Assembly: GCA_025642065.1 (NCBI GenBank)
Contig: JAODUP010000311.1
Coordinates: 140,001-204,000, forward strand
Length of the DNA stretch: 64,000 bases
From: Paralvinella palmiformis
Lineage: Eukaryota; Annelida; Polychaeta; Terebellida; Alvinellidae
Reading direction: 5' to 3'
The notes beneath the pieces are model-generated. The model was not told the DNA's origin and did no database searches. It worked only from the letters and a program-made list of their open reading frames with translations. The position numbers and the translations under genes are program-made. Positions 1 through 12,815 of this stretch are shown in pieces. Within the stretch, counting starts at the first letter, position 1. Every line of letters starts with the position of its first letter.

Positions 1-939
1 TTTGTTTGACAGCCAAGAAGAAAACGTCGTAAATCCATATGCACTTGGCACGGGATACCTATTATGGTATCTTATGATGCTCTGATTACGCCAGCAGACA
101 ATTAAGGATACGAGACATACAAGTATAGTAGGCTTAATGAGAAGATATATAATTAAAACTATATTCTCTTTTAGGGTTTTTTTCTCCTATGTTTATGATT
201 CTTTTTTTATAACTTTTATAATTGTCAGGAATATATTTACGTTTCGATCACTTCAGTAACTGAAATATATCAAGATAATTATGTGATCTGTTGGAGTCAA
301 ATGATAGTGTATTGTAGATTCACTCTATTAGCTGTCATCATTATCGGTTGTAGTCGGGTGTTTGTAACACGAAATCTGCTAAGATTAATATAATAACTAA
401 ATGAATAACGTCTGTTTATGTCCTAATTCGCCATTGTAGTAAAGAACAATATCAACTCTCTATTTCTATCTTCGTTAGTATTTATATGACCTTGATTTTA
501 TTATTTTACTCACATGAGTACTGGATGTGTTGTTATCGTTTTTAGTAATAATAGAAGGGGGATGAGGGGAAGAGGAGTAAGAGGAGCAAGTATACACATC
601 CAGACAGTTTGTTCGTCATTTTCATTTCACGGGAAAAAAAACCGGTATATAAACAAGAGTCATCACGGTAGCGAAATAGCGATAGACACTAAACGGAGGA
701 GTCCTTGGTTCAAAACCACCAACTAGCTATAAATTGTTTTATACTCACTCATCGACTTTGTTAAACTATAACAATCCGATGTAAGATCATAATTAATTAC
801 TGTGGATTAGGTGTCTCTATAGCTAACAGCAATCTGCATAATAGACATAATGGGGAAAAAAACCCAATTAATTAGTGATAAGTGAGTCAACAGAATATAT
901 CAACACTTCGTCATATCCACATTTTAACATACTATATAA

Positions 940-1012
940 AATACCCATACTAACATATACTAACATATACCCATACTAACATATACTAACATATACCCAT
1001 ACTAACATATAT
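940..1012 (+). repeat. Short minisatellite, ~25 bp unit
   Basis: Two to three copies of a unit built from ATACCCATACTAACATAT and ATACTAACAT lie here. The equivalent place in unit 3 (about 11830) has only a single ACTAACATATAC, so this expansion is specific to unit 1. Confidence 0.7.
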
Positions 1013-1365
1013 TATCTTTTTACTTCTCTACGTAAATATCACATGTTACACTCAACTACTGTCTCTTCAGTAAAGCAACATTTATATTATCTATTGTATC
1101 ACAAACAATGAATTAATTATTAACCGAAGTAGCACACTGACTAACCAATCATCTTGATATGCTAAAAGAAACTAAATTTACCAATGGATCAAAATTATTT
1201 CGCTATTTGTCAACTAAATCGGATTTAAAGCAAAGAAAAATGTATAAATGACATGATAATGTGATTCTTAACAAATACGCGTTGTGCTATGTGCGAATAT
1301 CAGTGCCTTATTAGCATTAAATAAGATATGATACATTCTGAGTACCACCAGAAAGAGTTATAATT

Positions 1366-1700
1366 GTATTTAAACGTAGTCATCACTGTATGATTTGTAC
1401 GAAACATTACGACACTAAAGTGGCCATTAAGTCGTACATCAATATATCTATCTATACACCCTGGTGTATAATATTGATAACAACAAACAACTAGAGCTTT
1501 ATCCTCAAAAGGCTGAGAGTAACTACAGATAGAAACAACAAATATACAGTAACTAACTTTAGTTATCTTTTTGTACGCTTTATTTGGTTCTCCGTTATCT
1601 AGGTCACCATAACAATGATTATGACAATAATACATCACGTGATCCACTGTACAGTGAAATAAAGTCGCACGTTACTTTTATGATACTAGAATAATCCAAG
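1366..1700 (+). repeat. Conserved core of tandem unit 1
   Basis: This is the best preserved part of the unit. It runs from AAACGTAGTCATCACT through TACACCCTGGTGTA, ATCACGTGAT (1634-1643) and CACTGTACAGTG (1645-1656). By eye it differs at only a few positions per 150 bases from the cores at 12225, 19049 and 32764, whereas flanking modules differ far more. The minus strand is open for 115 codons (1300-1647), but the same frame is broken by single-base indels in the other copies, so I do not call it a gene. Confidence 0.7.
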
Positions 1701-1772
1701 TATTTGGCGATGATCCCTCAAACTGTTATAATCTAATCACTGTTACATTAATATCTTATTTATTATTATTAT

Positions 1773-1828
1773 TCGGCCCATTTAGCAAACTATGTGCAGA
1801 AAAGTGGCCTTAAAACAGCACCATTTCA
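1773..1828 (+). mobile_element. 5'-truncated SINE tail, part of the ancestral unit
   Basis: The segment resembles the last ~55 bases of SINE family 1 (GGCCCATTTAGCAAAC, then AAAGTGGCC, then AACAGCA) and ends in ATT repeats. It recurs at the same place in every unit (about 7960, 12640, 19447, 25420 and 33183), so the insertion predates amplification of the unit. Confidence 0.55.
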
Positions 1829-1842
1829 CATTATTATTATTA

Positions 1843-1867
1843 TTAGTAGTAGTAGTAGTAGTAGTAG
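1843..1867 (+). repeat. (TAG)n microsatellite
   Basis: A perfect trinucleotide run follows ATT repeats and abuts the (GAT)n tail of the antisense SINE. Confidence 0.9.
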
Positions 1868-2065
1868 TGATGATGATGATGATGATGATTGATGTTTTAC
1901 GGCCACGTTTGTGCACATGGTAGGTTAAATGGGCCGAGCGACCTCCCAAAATAATGAAGCGAAGTCAAAGATGAAACAACCTTCAGAAATGCCCATGCCG
2001 AGATTCGAACACGGGTGATAGTAATCTGTGGTCCTACACGCTACCGTTACACCACGGAGGCGCCC
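1868..2065 (-). mobile_element. tRNA-derived SINE, family 1, copy S1
   Basis: The element is antisense and nearly full length. Read on the minus strand it starts GGGCGCCTCCGTGG. It has an A-box-like region, a B box matching GTTCGAATCTCGG, then a tRNA-unrelated body (ACTTCGCTTCATTA, GGTCGCTCGGCCCATTTA, AAACATCAATCATC) and ends in a (GAT/ATC)n tail. The polymerase III boxes mark it as tRNA-derived; the parent tRNA is unclear. It sits inside TAG/ATT repeats of tandem unit 1. Confidence 0.85.
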
Positions 2066-2130
2066 AGTAGTAGTAGTAGTAGTAGTAGTAGGTAGGTAGG
2101 TAGTAGTAGTAGTAATAGTAGTAGTAAGTA
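2066..2130 (+). repeat. (TAG)n / (TAGG)n microsatellite
   Basis: TAG repeats with interrupting TAGG units continue the tract that the SINE split. Confidence 0.9.
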
Positions 2131-3190
2131 GTGATGGTAGTATCATTCATTCTTATGTATTATTAACCCATTGATAAATGCTATAAAATATACAAATTTT
2201 GACCAGTAGACTTAAATGTTGCTATAGTTTATTGTCTTTTCGTGAACATTGTTACAATTGTTACACGGTCTATTCAGCGCACGCCTCATTGGGTGGGATC
2301 ATTTATTGTCAGATAACCAATTATTGACTAATACACTAAGGCTTGTGAAAATAATTACCCAAACCTCTCTCGATTAAACCATAATCGAAATTGGAAAATC
2401 CACATAGTTAGAATTATACCATTAAATCAGTAATATTTCCTCTCTATAACGGATAATAAGTAAGTCTGTCTACAAAAATATAAAGTACTATGTTGAGGCG
2501 TTAACATATAAGACTCAATCAGTTAAATATTATAATTATGTTTTCTTCTTGAAAGTTCATAATTGTCAGCCAAGCATAGAATTTCAGAGCTAAAGCAGAT
2601 TTAACAATAGCATAGTACACCTGGAAGAAACAATCAAGTATTTTATTGAAATGGCTAAATAAAACTATATGATGAAATTCCTTATGAAGATTGTTTTATA
2701 CACGTGTGTTGAACCGAAGTTACCAGTTGTTAAAGTAGGTTTATTCTGGGGGTAGATGAGGTCACGGTAATGACTAAACCAGAGCATCTGTGACCTGATT
2801 CGATCTGGATGGAGATGGATACTTATTGTTGTAATCAATTATTATTAAACTACATCATAACAACAGGTGAACAGCCAGTAAGCAATCAGGCAGTTCTATG
2901 TAGCGAATGATTGAACATGATTTGCCAACCAACTATTGTTGAACATTGGAATAACTCAAGTAGTATCAATTGTCACAAAAATCAATTTCTTTAAATAAAA
3001 CTGTATGACTTTAACATATATTTGTCATTCATTGTTGAAGCTGTTTTGTTTTTAGCTCTATAATAATAACAACTCATTTGACATTATAAATCTGAGAAAT
3101 ATACCATTTAATAAGTTACAGTATTAATACTGTCATTTATTCTTAAGCCGTAACCAGACCAGTATGGCCATCTCATCTGATATTTTCGAG

Positions 3191-3223
<33 letters not shown>

Positions 3224-3264
3224 TGTGTGTGTGTGTGTGTGTGTGCGTGTGCTGTGTGTGTTAA
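3191..3264 (+). repeat. (TA)n-(GT)n compound microsatellite
   Basis: About 14 TA units are followed by GT units with a few interruptions. The matching place in unit 3 (about 15930) holds a GT tract, so the tract is ancestral to the unit. Confidence 0.9.
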
Positions 3265-4047
3265 ATTAAAGATATATGATGGCATTGTCTCAGAGCACCA
3301 ATAGCCAACGAAACCTGACACTATACCACCATACATAAATATACACATACATAAAGCTACACCTCCACCAAGTTATACATAATAAGTCTGAACTAACTGT
3401 TGACAGATCCATCTGTTAGGAACTAAACTCTGACATACAAAATGTACCACTTGAAAAATAGCTCGCAGTGAACAGTAACTGCGTGTAGTTCAAGGATAAG
3501 CTAATACATTTACAAATTAGATACTTTAACACCACAGTTCACAGCCAGTGGCAATTTGTTGCTGTTCAAAAGAAAAATATACTTAGTCAACGATTCAGTA
3601 ACACAAATGCAGACCTCTACTTCACTCTGGGTTCGAATACCAAAACAATATTACCATTTTACGTCCAACGATCCAGAGTCGCAATTGGGATTGGGACTAC
3701 TTTAAGAATCTGACGCCTTATTTATTGGATCTCAGCGGGTCAGGCACGTGACGACTTAAGCACGTGACAAACGTGTTTGGTGTACGACTAAGATAAAACC
3801 GAAGTTCCAATACTGCACCAGAAAGAACTATGGCCTCAATCCTGAATAAATTGTATGATTCACTCAAATCCAACAACTAATTTTGATACGTTTAATTTCA
3901 TCACTTACTGATCGTTTATCTAGGATTAATTTATTTTATCTAAGTTTATATAGTTAAGTCTGATAGGGTTTAATTACGGCGCATTGTTTCGTCATCTTTG
4001 TGACTTATAATCCAGAATATAGGATATCGGAAGATCTCCGATACTGC

Positions 4048-4049
<2 letters not shown>

Positions 4050-4116
<67 letters not shown>
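4050..4116 (+). repeat. (TA)n microsatellite
   Basis: About 33 perfect TA units precede the module at 4115-4520. A TA tract occupies the same place in unit 2 (9114-9195) and unit 3 (16962-17022). Confidence 0.95.
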
Positions 4117-4117
<1 letters not shown>

Positions 4118-5811
4118 TTTGTGGTGAAGTATTAAATTACAGACTATCTCTATCTTCCTTGTTGGCGTAGCCGACCAACCAGGACACCATTATATAAGGC
4201 AATGTGAGACAAGAAGATCCGATGTATCTCACAGATACAAAATATAACTCAGCACTTTTATTAATTCTCATACCAAGACAATAGCTTCAGCGAGGCGTTA
4301 ATAGAAGGTATTCACTGTAAAATATTTCGACTAATAATTGTCTCATGCGTTAATACTCTAAATGAGAATAGATTTAATCTCATAATGACCTAGTTATTAT
4401 AAAGGTGTTTTCAACATCAGACAAATTACAACTGTTTGCCTTCCACGGGGTATATATCGTTGTTGTTATACGGCCACGTAATAGATCATAATGTCTCTAA
4501 ACTTATCTAAATGTCAATTCTATAGCAACAACGTGTTGATAATATATATAATATGTCGACAATGGCATGACGTAGTAGATGTATAGCTTGCATGTGCATA
4601 TATGTGAAAATATTGAGGTTTATTATTAGAAAAGTAATTGCGATGCAGTTAGCGAAATGTAATGGAATATTCATATTTTGTGGATGAAGATGGTTGACGT
4701 ACGTGACATGGGACTGGAAGAGCACGATGTCCCAAAGAAGAAATAGATAGTAGTATCCTGGTATCAATCTCAAAACAATTACTAGATGAGACATCCACTT
4801 TAAACAGTAGAGTTAGCTTTAATATATATTAACTACGTTAATATAATGGCTTGAAGCCTGGTAATCCGGATTGTTCAATAGATTAATGCTACAAAAGCTA
4901 ATAATAAATATCAGTTCATGTATTAAAATAAAATAAATAGCTTGAGATGAATTAAAACCCGGCTTACATAAATATTATTTAAGCAAATTCATTTCACATG
5001 ATAACTTTAAGGTAAGGAAATAAAATAATATTTAGTATTTGTTAATTTCATAACTTAGTATACATACACTGTAATAGTGACATATTCCTTGACAATTTGC
5101 TATTGACATATTGATCAATTATCAATTGTTTGATAATCATTGTTAAATGTTACCTCTATCTAAAGATTTGTTTCAAAATTAAACCCCTAATTAAGCTTGT
5201 CTTTTAATGCTGTCCTAGACTCATAGTTCTGTAGATATATCCTCACACCCAGCAGGTTCAGGATAAAATGTCACATTTTAAAAATGATTTTAAATTACAC
5301 GATTCATTCTTCTTTTCCTCGTGAATAAATATATTTTGTATAATGTGACCACACAACACAGTTGTTTAGTACGATGAGATACGCATATTGTTATGATATC
5401 CCAGGAATTAGCAGGAATGTAAACAACTTAGTAATGAGTATTTGACTTAAATTGCATCCAAATCTAGTTATTATATATGTCTCAAATATAATATACTAAA
5501 AGTCTTGATTTTCATCTACGTTTTGAACAGTTAACTGACTGAAAAGCAACAACAGAAATATATTAATATTTAGAATGAAAAGACATTATTCTGCAGATAA
5601 AATCTATTCACTCCCGTCATAAGTATTTGTAGCAGAGGGTTTAAGCTGGAATTTGTAGGGTAAGAAAAGTATGTTGCCTAAATTAGTCCACTTTATTTAT
5701 ATTCTAATTCGACACTTAAGTAGAGAATAGTATGAACTCTTTAATAATTTCTTGGTCTGTATTGCTATTACATCAATACTATTATCTTACGAACAAGAAC
5801 TGTAATACTAG

Positions 5812-5930
5812 TTGTAGTATTAGTAGCAGTAGGAGTACTACTACTACTAGTTGTAGTAGTAGTAGTAGTAGTAGTAGTGTAGTAGTAGTAGTAGTAGTAG
5901 TAGTAGTAATAGTATGTAGTAGTAGTAGTA

Positions 5931-5989
<59 letters not shown>

Positions 5990-6060
5990 AGAGTAGAGTA
6001 GTAGTAGTAGTAGTAGTAGTAAGTAGTAGTAGTAGTAGAGTAGTAGTATAAAGTAACGTA
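5812..6060 (+). repeat. (TAG)n microsatellite, ~250 bp
   Basis: A long, mostly perfect TAG tract with CTA and GTA interruptions. It decays into imperfect TAG-like sequence up to about 6200. The open frames here on both strands are translations of the repeat. Confidence 0.95.
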
Positions 6061-6218
6061 GTAGACAGATAGTAGCAGTAGAGAAAGTAGCAGTATAGAC
6101 GAGTAGAATAGAGTCAGAGTACGTAGAGCTACCGTCTAGAATGTAACCGTAGTAGCACAAGCAGAAGTATAGAACAGATATATCAAAGTATACAGTTAGC
6201 GGTAGTAGAAGTCAAAAG

Positions 6219-6380
6219 AAAAGAGAGAGAAGATATAAAGAGAAGTAAGAGAGAGAGAAAGAAGAGAGAGGTAAGAAGAGAGAAAGAGAGAGAAAGAGAG
6301 AGAGTAAAGAAGAAGAGAGAGAGAGAGAGAGAAGAGAGAGAGGAGATAGAGTAGAGAGAGAGTAGAGTAGAGCAGAGAAT
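6219..6380 (+). repeat. (GA)n-rich purine tract
   Basis: About 160 bases of almost pure purine, GAGAGA with AAG and GTA interruptions. It could adopt triplex DNA, but it has no gene context. Confidence 0.9.
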
Positions 6381-6899
6381 AATTTAAATCGTATTTAAAT
6401 GTAATTTTGTCACTAGCACCTGTTGAAATGGGTCGAAAGGGATTTCCAAAAATAACTATATTCCGGACACAGACAAATTTATACAAAATATACAAAGTTT
6501 ACAGTTATAACGGTAGAAATCAGATTCGAAATCGGGACTTTCCGTTAAATGTTTACCATCTCCACCAACTGAAGTATGACGATTAACAGAAAACGTCAGC
6601 GGAGTGAAGTCGTTTGTGAATCCCCTCATTCAACTCAAATCCACACACTTTATCCGCCATTTTCATTTCATGGAAAACGCATAAAGGGAACAGGTCTGAT
6701 GAGATTACTTCGTGGAAACTGGATTTAGCTACATTATGGCTAGTCTATAGGATGGAAAGGGCTCAATATAAGCTATGATGGCTAAGAAGTAAATGTGACA
6801 GGTAAAAAACAGCGGGATCTTTGGTTCGAAACCACCAACTAGCTCCTAATCATTTATGAGCTGACTGACATACTCCGTCACACAATTAATATCTGATGT

Positions 6900-7060
6900 C
6901 AGACGAGGATGGATTATTGTACCTACCTGAGTTCAAATCCGGCGTGGGCATGTCTGAAGGGTGTTTCAGCTTTCATTACTCCTCATTACCTTTCGAAGTC
7001 GCACGGCCAAATTTGGCCTACCCTATCTACAAAATTGGGCTAACAATGTAACATCAAACA
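6900..7060 (+). mobile_element. tRNA-derived SINE, family 1, copy S2 (5' degraded)
   Basis: The tRNA-like head is eroded, but the B-box region (GAGTTCAAATCCGGCG) and the body (GTGGGCATGTCTGAAGGG, CTCATTACCTTTCGAAGTCG) match family 1. The 3' tail is diverged, which suggests an old insertion. Confidence 0.7.
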
Positions 7061-7513
7061 TCCAGCCGTCCTATGTCAGTGTCCCATGTTACATTAACCT
7101 ACTGTCTATTACAGTAATACTTGTTGTTTATGTGCTACACAAATTCAAACTAAAACGCCGCAGTTGAATATGCAGAAGAACCGTCTACAGTATAAATCTG
7201 TATTATGCTGGTATTAGCTTTTGCATTAAAAATCATGAATTGTTCATGAATCTAATGTCACCTTTATTTTTTTATTAGCTAAATGCTTTGAAATAGTAGA
7301 ATTTCTTCCGAACTGTGGAGAGACAAAAACACCCAGAAAGGCATATTTTCTGGACAAGGGCAAGTACAATAAGACAATTTATTTCGAAAATTAATATTCT
7401 ATCCATTCACGAACTGAATCTATTATAAACAAAAGCAAGATGTATATTGCAGAGTATATAAAGTATGAATATATGACTATTAACAAATATATGTCGTGTC
7501 GTGTTATATAATT

Positions 7514-7880
7514 ATGTTTAAACATAGTCATCACTGTATAAATTGTAAGAAATATTAAGACACCAAAATAGCCACTAAACTCTACACCGATATATCTATA
7601 TCTACACCATGGTGTTTAATATTGATAACAACTCTACACCGATATATCTATATCTACACTCTGGTGTATAATATTGATAACAACCACCACCTAGAACTTT
7701 ACCCTCAAATGCCTAAGAGGAATTACAGATAGAAACAAAATTAATTTCGGTTATATTTTTACACGCTTTATTTATCTCTTCCTTACCTATGCCATCATAA
7801 TAATGATCATGACGATAATACATCATTCTTATCATACGATATGCTGTACCACAAAATAAAGTGGCATGTCACTTTTGTGA
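7514..7880 (+). repeat. Core of tandem unit 2, with internal 52-bp duplication
   Basis: This is a diverged version of the core, roughly 80% like unit 1. Positions 7578-7681 hold two copies of a 52-bp stretch running from AACTCTACACCGATATAT to AATATTGATAAC. No other core has this duplication. Confidence 0.6.
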
Positions 7881-8011
7881 TACTAGAAGAATCTTTGGAG
7901 ATTGACAGTTATAGTCTAATTAACGTTCGATTAATATATTATATATTATTTGTATTATTAAGCGCTTTTAACAAACTAAGTCCATAAAGGTGACTCTCAC
8001 AGAGTACCATT

Positions 8012-8222
<211 letters not shown>

Positions 8223-8996
8223 TGCATTCATTCATTCTAGCATACAATTAGCCCATTGATAAATGACATGAATTATAGATGTTTTGACCAGAAGAATTTA
8301 ATTCTGCAAACTTGTATCGCCTTTTCGTGAACACTTTCAGTTTATACAAATCAGTCGTTTAAATCTAGTCACTCACTCGTTCATATATATTGTTTAATGA
8401 TAAAGTGTCCTGTAATTTATCAACAGGTACAGGTATTCTATTAATAATAAGTACCGATAGCACAACTCTAATATGATTCGTGGATAAACTCCGGTGATCC
8501 TTTTAGTACCATAATGCGCTACAGACATCCATGTGCTGTCTGCATTTATAGGATGTTTCATCTGATCATCTCATTTAAGTATGGCACGGCTCTATAAATA
8601 TAGATCCACTGACGATGTTAAATAAAACAATTATTCCTCTAAATTCTAATAGGCACAGATCTAGGTTGTCCAAACGGTTAATGTAATTAAAGACGTTCAT
8701 CGAGGTTTCAAGGATCGAATCCTGATCGTTAGAAGCAGAGTCACATAATTTTAGCCTGAGTATCCCTAAACCCAATAAGTCGTGAATAAATAAGAATTTT
8801 TTAGCGAAATATCACAAACAACCAATCATAGATTTTGCTCAAATGATAATTCCCTTATGCCAAATACTTGAGTGGAGTGTTAATAATGTAATTAATACTC
8901 GGAAAGTTGGTGTTTACATTCCCTATCATTTGGTGTCAACAAGATCCTCTTTTCATACGTGATAATTTTGTTTCACACTCACATGGAAGCTAAGTA

Positions 8997-8999
<3 letters not shown>

Positions 9000-9074
<75 letters not shown>

Positions 9075-9112
9075 TGAGAAGATAGATACTGAGAGCGGTG
9101 CTGTGTGTTTTA

Positions 9113-9195
<83 letters not shown>
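9000..9195 (+). repeat. Two (TA)n tracts separated by ~45 bp
   Basis: Tracts of about 70 and 80 bases flank a short unique spacer (9070-9113). The right-hand tract is at the position shared with units 1 and 3. Confidence 0.95.
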
Positions 9196-9196
<1 letters not shown>

Positions 9197-10034
9197 TTTG
9201 TCCTGTGACTATTGTACAGGTAAATTTCTTTTTATTGCTTTATTTCATGAGACTTTGTTCCACTTAAATAACATGTTAGATCTCGGAACCATGACATTAG
9301 GTTTCGCAGTGTAACATTATATTACAGAATATCTCAATTTTTCTTGTTAATGTAGCCAACTCATTCAGCAAGCCATGTGCTGCAATTCTACTACCAATAT
9401 ATAAGCTGATTTTCAGATAGTGATCCCTGTTATCTCATAGAGACATCTAAACATTTACAATTAGATTCAAATTACAATTAGCATTCAGTACTTTTGTTAA
9501 CAACTCTCACCTAAAGACAATAGCTTTATCAAACTAGTAACAGAATATAAACAATGGTCTCATTAACCAAATGGAAATTTAATCTGATAATGACCTAGCC
9601 ATTATCAAGGCGTTTCCTACATTAGACAAATTGGGTCAGTTTTTGGCCTTCCAAGAGGTTTATTTTGTTGTTAGATAGCCGTAGTGTGACTAAGCATGTC
9701 TAAATGTCACTTCTATAGTAGCAACAACGTTGATGATAAAGATAATACTCAGACAAGAACCTGCCATTCTTTTGTAATCCATTCAAAATAAGTAATCGGG
9801 CATTCACATTTTGTGGCTGAAGATGGTTGACATAACTATTCCAAAAGAAGAAAGAGATAATAATATGCCCATATCAATTCCAAAACAATTACTAGATGAG
9901 AACAACTAACAAATAGATCCACTTTAAAGTTAGCTGTAGAACATCATGCTCTGTAGAACAAACAAGCATTTAATCTTTTTCTGTAAGTATCTGTCAAAAC
10001 TTCATAGCATAATTGTCATATGAGAAAATAATAA

Positions 10035-10036
<2 letters not shown>

Positions 10037-10095
<59 letters not shown>
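10037..10095 (+). repeat. (TA)n microsatellite
   Basis: A perfect TA run just before the terminal module of unit 2. The other units lack it here. Confidence 0.95.
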
Positions 10096-10097
<2 letters not shown>

Positions 10098-10748
10098 GTC
10101 CAATGGCATGCACTTTGATATTGACGTACGCATTGGGAATTTGCTGTTGATTTATTGATTAATAATTGATTATTTCATATGTAGCATTTGGCTCCCATCT
10201 TAGTTATCGTTCAGGTTTAAGTAATATAGAGTACAACAAATTTGTTCTTCTTTTCCAGCTTTATGTGCTGTTGTAAAAGCCTCATCGTTTTACACTTTCT
10301 AGCAATTTCCAAATATACTGACCCAATTTGATTAAAAATGTCAATGACGTACACAATTGTTTTCTTCTTTTTTGTTATAAATATGTTTGTTTGTTGTATG
10401 ATATGATCATCACAATTTAAATAGAAGATACATATATATCTTATAGCTGCTGGAATACCCATTTTCGTATGCTATCCCCGCCAATGTCATGGTTTGCTAT
10501 GATGCTGTGACTGCAGCAGCAGACAATTGAGGAGACTATAAGTGCATATGTAAAAGACTTAATGAACAGAAATAGAGTGCATCGTTGATTGTTTATAATA
10601 GCTTGAAGATATTTTGCTAAATGTCTTTAATCATATCTACGTTTTGTCACTTAAGTGACAGAAATATATATACAGAAATACCCGAATATTTGGAATAAAA
10701 AGACAATATTCTGCAGATAAATCCTGTTCACTTCTATGATAAGTGATT

Positions 10749-10783
<35 letters not shown>
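10749..10783 (+). repeat. (TAG)n microsatellite
   Basis: About 12 TAG units at the place occupied by TAG tracts in units 2, 4 and 6. Confidence 0.9.
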
Positions 10784-10785
<2 letters not shown>

Positions 10786-11633
10786 CAGCAGCAATAGCAT
10801 AAGTAGTACAAATACTGAAGATAGTAGTTATCTTGGTGGTAGTGATAGCGGTGATGGTGTTAGTAGTAGTAACAGTAATCACTTTTCATGTCAGAGAATA
10901 TTAATTTTAAGCCTCGTTTAAATCTAATTCTATCAATAACACGAATTTCAACTTTCTCTGAAATACCAGAAATGCTTTAAATACATAGTACTCCAGTGGT
11001 GCATCCGCATCGAGTCGAGGTAACCTAAAGGTATCAACATCCCAGTCTTTGTTATTTAATGATCTATTAACAATACAATATTTTTGCAATTCAACGAAAT
11101 ATTAATTTCTCAGAGTAAAGGAACATGGGAGAGAAACATAAACTAAAACAGATTTAATTAAATTTGTCTAAAACTATTTCAAATAATAACAAATTCCGCA
11201 CACTTACAAGTTGTAAATAAATATAGTTATAACTTTGGAAATAAGATTTGTATTTAAAATTTAGAAAGAGTGGATTTGCTAGTTTGAAAACTGTCAACTA
11301 GCTAATAATATTGTGTATACTCTCTTGTCCACTTTACACATTAAGAATCTAATATTTGACGATGATTCGTTATTGTGGAATAGGATTCTCTATAGCTAAT
11401 AAGCGTAAACATCTCGGGAGTTGACAAAAATCACACATTGTACAGGTTCATACAAAGTACCAATTTGTATAAATCGATTGTTTTTTTAAATCTTTGTCTA
11501 TCGATCAGAGACTCATCTACATCAGTTAAAGATGATACGTAAGTCTACAGAATAGACCAAGACATCGTCATATTTGCATATTAATATACTTTATTGTGTA
11601 TAGTCAGTTACATATTTTTTAAGAATATTTATA

Positions 11634-11820
11634 GGGGCGCCTCCGTGGTAGCGTGTTGGACCACAGATCACTACCACCCGTGTTCGAATCCCGGCGTGGG
11701 CATATCTGAAGGTTGTTTCGTCTTTCACTTCGTCTCATTACCTTTGGAGGTCGCTCGGCCCATTTAGCCTACCTTGTGCACAAAAGTGGCCGTAAAACAT
11801 CATTCAACATCATCATAATT
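11634..11820 (+). mobile_element. tRNA-derived SINE, family 1, copy S3
   Basis: The copy is nearly full length and starts GGGGCGCCTCCGTGG, but it lacks about ten bases in the A-box region. The B box reads GTTCGAATCCCGG, followed by the family body and a CATCATCAT tail. A possible target duplication is an imperfect AAGAATATTTATA before it and AAAGATATATA after it. Confidence 0.85.
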
Positions 11821-12224
11821 AAAAAGATATATACACTAACATATACAACCTTTTTACTCCTATATGTAAATATCGCATAATACATTAACCTACTTCCTAT
11901 TAAAGGAAAACCTAATTATTTGGACCATAACATCCTAAATAATGAATCTTTCATGAACCCAGAGTCCGCGATGCCGCGATTTTATGAACGCTGATTAGCG
12001 AAATGCTTTGAAATAATCTGATTTCTTCGGATTTGTGAAAAGGCAAAGGTCTAGAAAAACACAATTTCCAATGGCCTTTTTTCAACTGAATCCGATTTAA
12101 AGTAAAGCAAAATATATAAATATAGCAAATATATCAAACATACCTTGTGTCGTGTATTAATATCCGGGCTCATTCGTCGTAAGCTCGAAATAGATGCGTT
12201 GTGTCTTGGAATTATAATTATATT

Positions 12225-12545
12225 TAAACGTAGTCATCACTGAATAAATTGTTAGAAACATTACGACACTAAAGTGGCCATTAAGTCGTACATCAATATA
12301 TCTATATATACACCCTGGTGTATAATATTGATAACAACAAACAACTAGAGCTTTATCCTCAAAAGGCTGAGAGTAACTACAGATAGAAACAAATACACAG
12401 TAACTAATTTTAGTTATCTTTTTTTACGCTTTATTTGGTTCTCCTTATCTAGGTCACCATAACAATGATCATGACGATAATACATCACGTGATCCACTGT
12501 ACAGTGAAATAAAGTCGCACGTTACTTTTATGATACTAGAAGAAT
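12225..12545 (+). repeat. Conserved core of tandem unit 3
   Basis: Nearly identical to the unit 1 core, including ATCACGTGAT (12484-12493) and CACTGTACAGTG (12495-12506). The left flank is unlike units 1, 4 and 6, so the near-identical tract is short here. One base is missing from TTCTCCTTATC compared with TTCTCCGTTATC in unit 1. Confidence 0.7.
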
Positions 12546-12604
12546 TGAAAGATTTGGCGATGCTTTTGCTGACTGTTTTTGTCTGGTCAACGTTGCAGTA
12601 ATAT

Positions 12605-12609
12605 GTTAC

Positions 12610-12640
<31 letters not shown>
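12605..12640 (+). repeat. (ATT)n microsatellite
   Basis: The array's usual ATT run before the fossil SINE tail. Confidence 0.9.
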
Positions 12641-12667
12641 GCCCATTTAGCAACCCATGTGCATAAA

Positions 12668-12815
12668 GGTGTAACAAATGTTGCTGTTTTACGGCCACTT
12701 TTGTGCGCAAGGTTGGCTTAAAGGGCCGAACGACCTCCAAAGGTAATAACGCATAGTGAAAGATGACACACCCTTCTGACATACCCCGGCCGGGGTTTGA
12801 ACCCAGATGCTATAG
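12668..12815 (-). mobile_element. tRNA-derived SINE, family 1, copy S4, nested in an older SINE tail
   Basis: An antisense copy with a truncated tRNA-like end. The body reads GTTTTACGGCCACTTTTGTG then GGGCCGAACGACCTCC, and the B box is degraded to GGGTTTGAACCC. It splits the older fossil tail, whose halves are at about 12640-12666 and 12815-12845. Confidence 0.75.

Larger units (their letters stand above)
1..5150 (+). repeat. Tandem unit 1 of a degenerate ~3-8 kb array
   Basis: This is the first visible copy of a large non-coding unit; its left end lies outside the window. Shared landmarks in order are: a module at 71-115 (cf. 10495-10540), one at 660-850 (cf. 31890-32070), one at 875-960 (cf. 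11490), the conserved core at 1366-1700, a module at 2140-2575 (cf. 12885-13225 and 19560-19985), 3230-3720 (cf. 15930-16640), 4115-4520 after a TA tract (cf. 9195 and 17025), 4676-4815 (cf. 9808 and 17635) and a terminal module at 5070-5140. No coding capacity is convincing. A SINE is inserted at 1868-2065. Copy number and borders are inferred from reading, not from alignment. Confidence 0.6.

Noticed and set aside
1300..1647. 115-codon minus-strand frame with echoes in units 4 and 5
   Set aside because: The similarity reflects DNA-level conservation of the core. Single-base indels break the frame in units 3 and 4 and the ends differ, so it does not behave as a protein under selection.
5732..6160. 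Poly-serine/valine and tyrosine-rich frames
   Set aside because: Translations of the TAG microsatellite.
11640..11715. tRNA gene candidates in SINE heads (also at 2065, 15140, 26655 and 61770)
   Set aside because: The A/B boxes are present, but the cloverleaf arms do not pair well and each is followed by the same SINE body, so they are SINE promoters and not tRNA genes.
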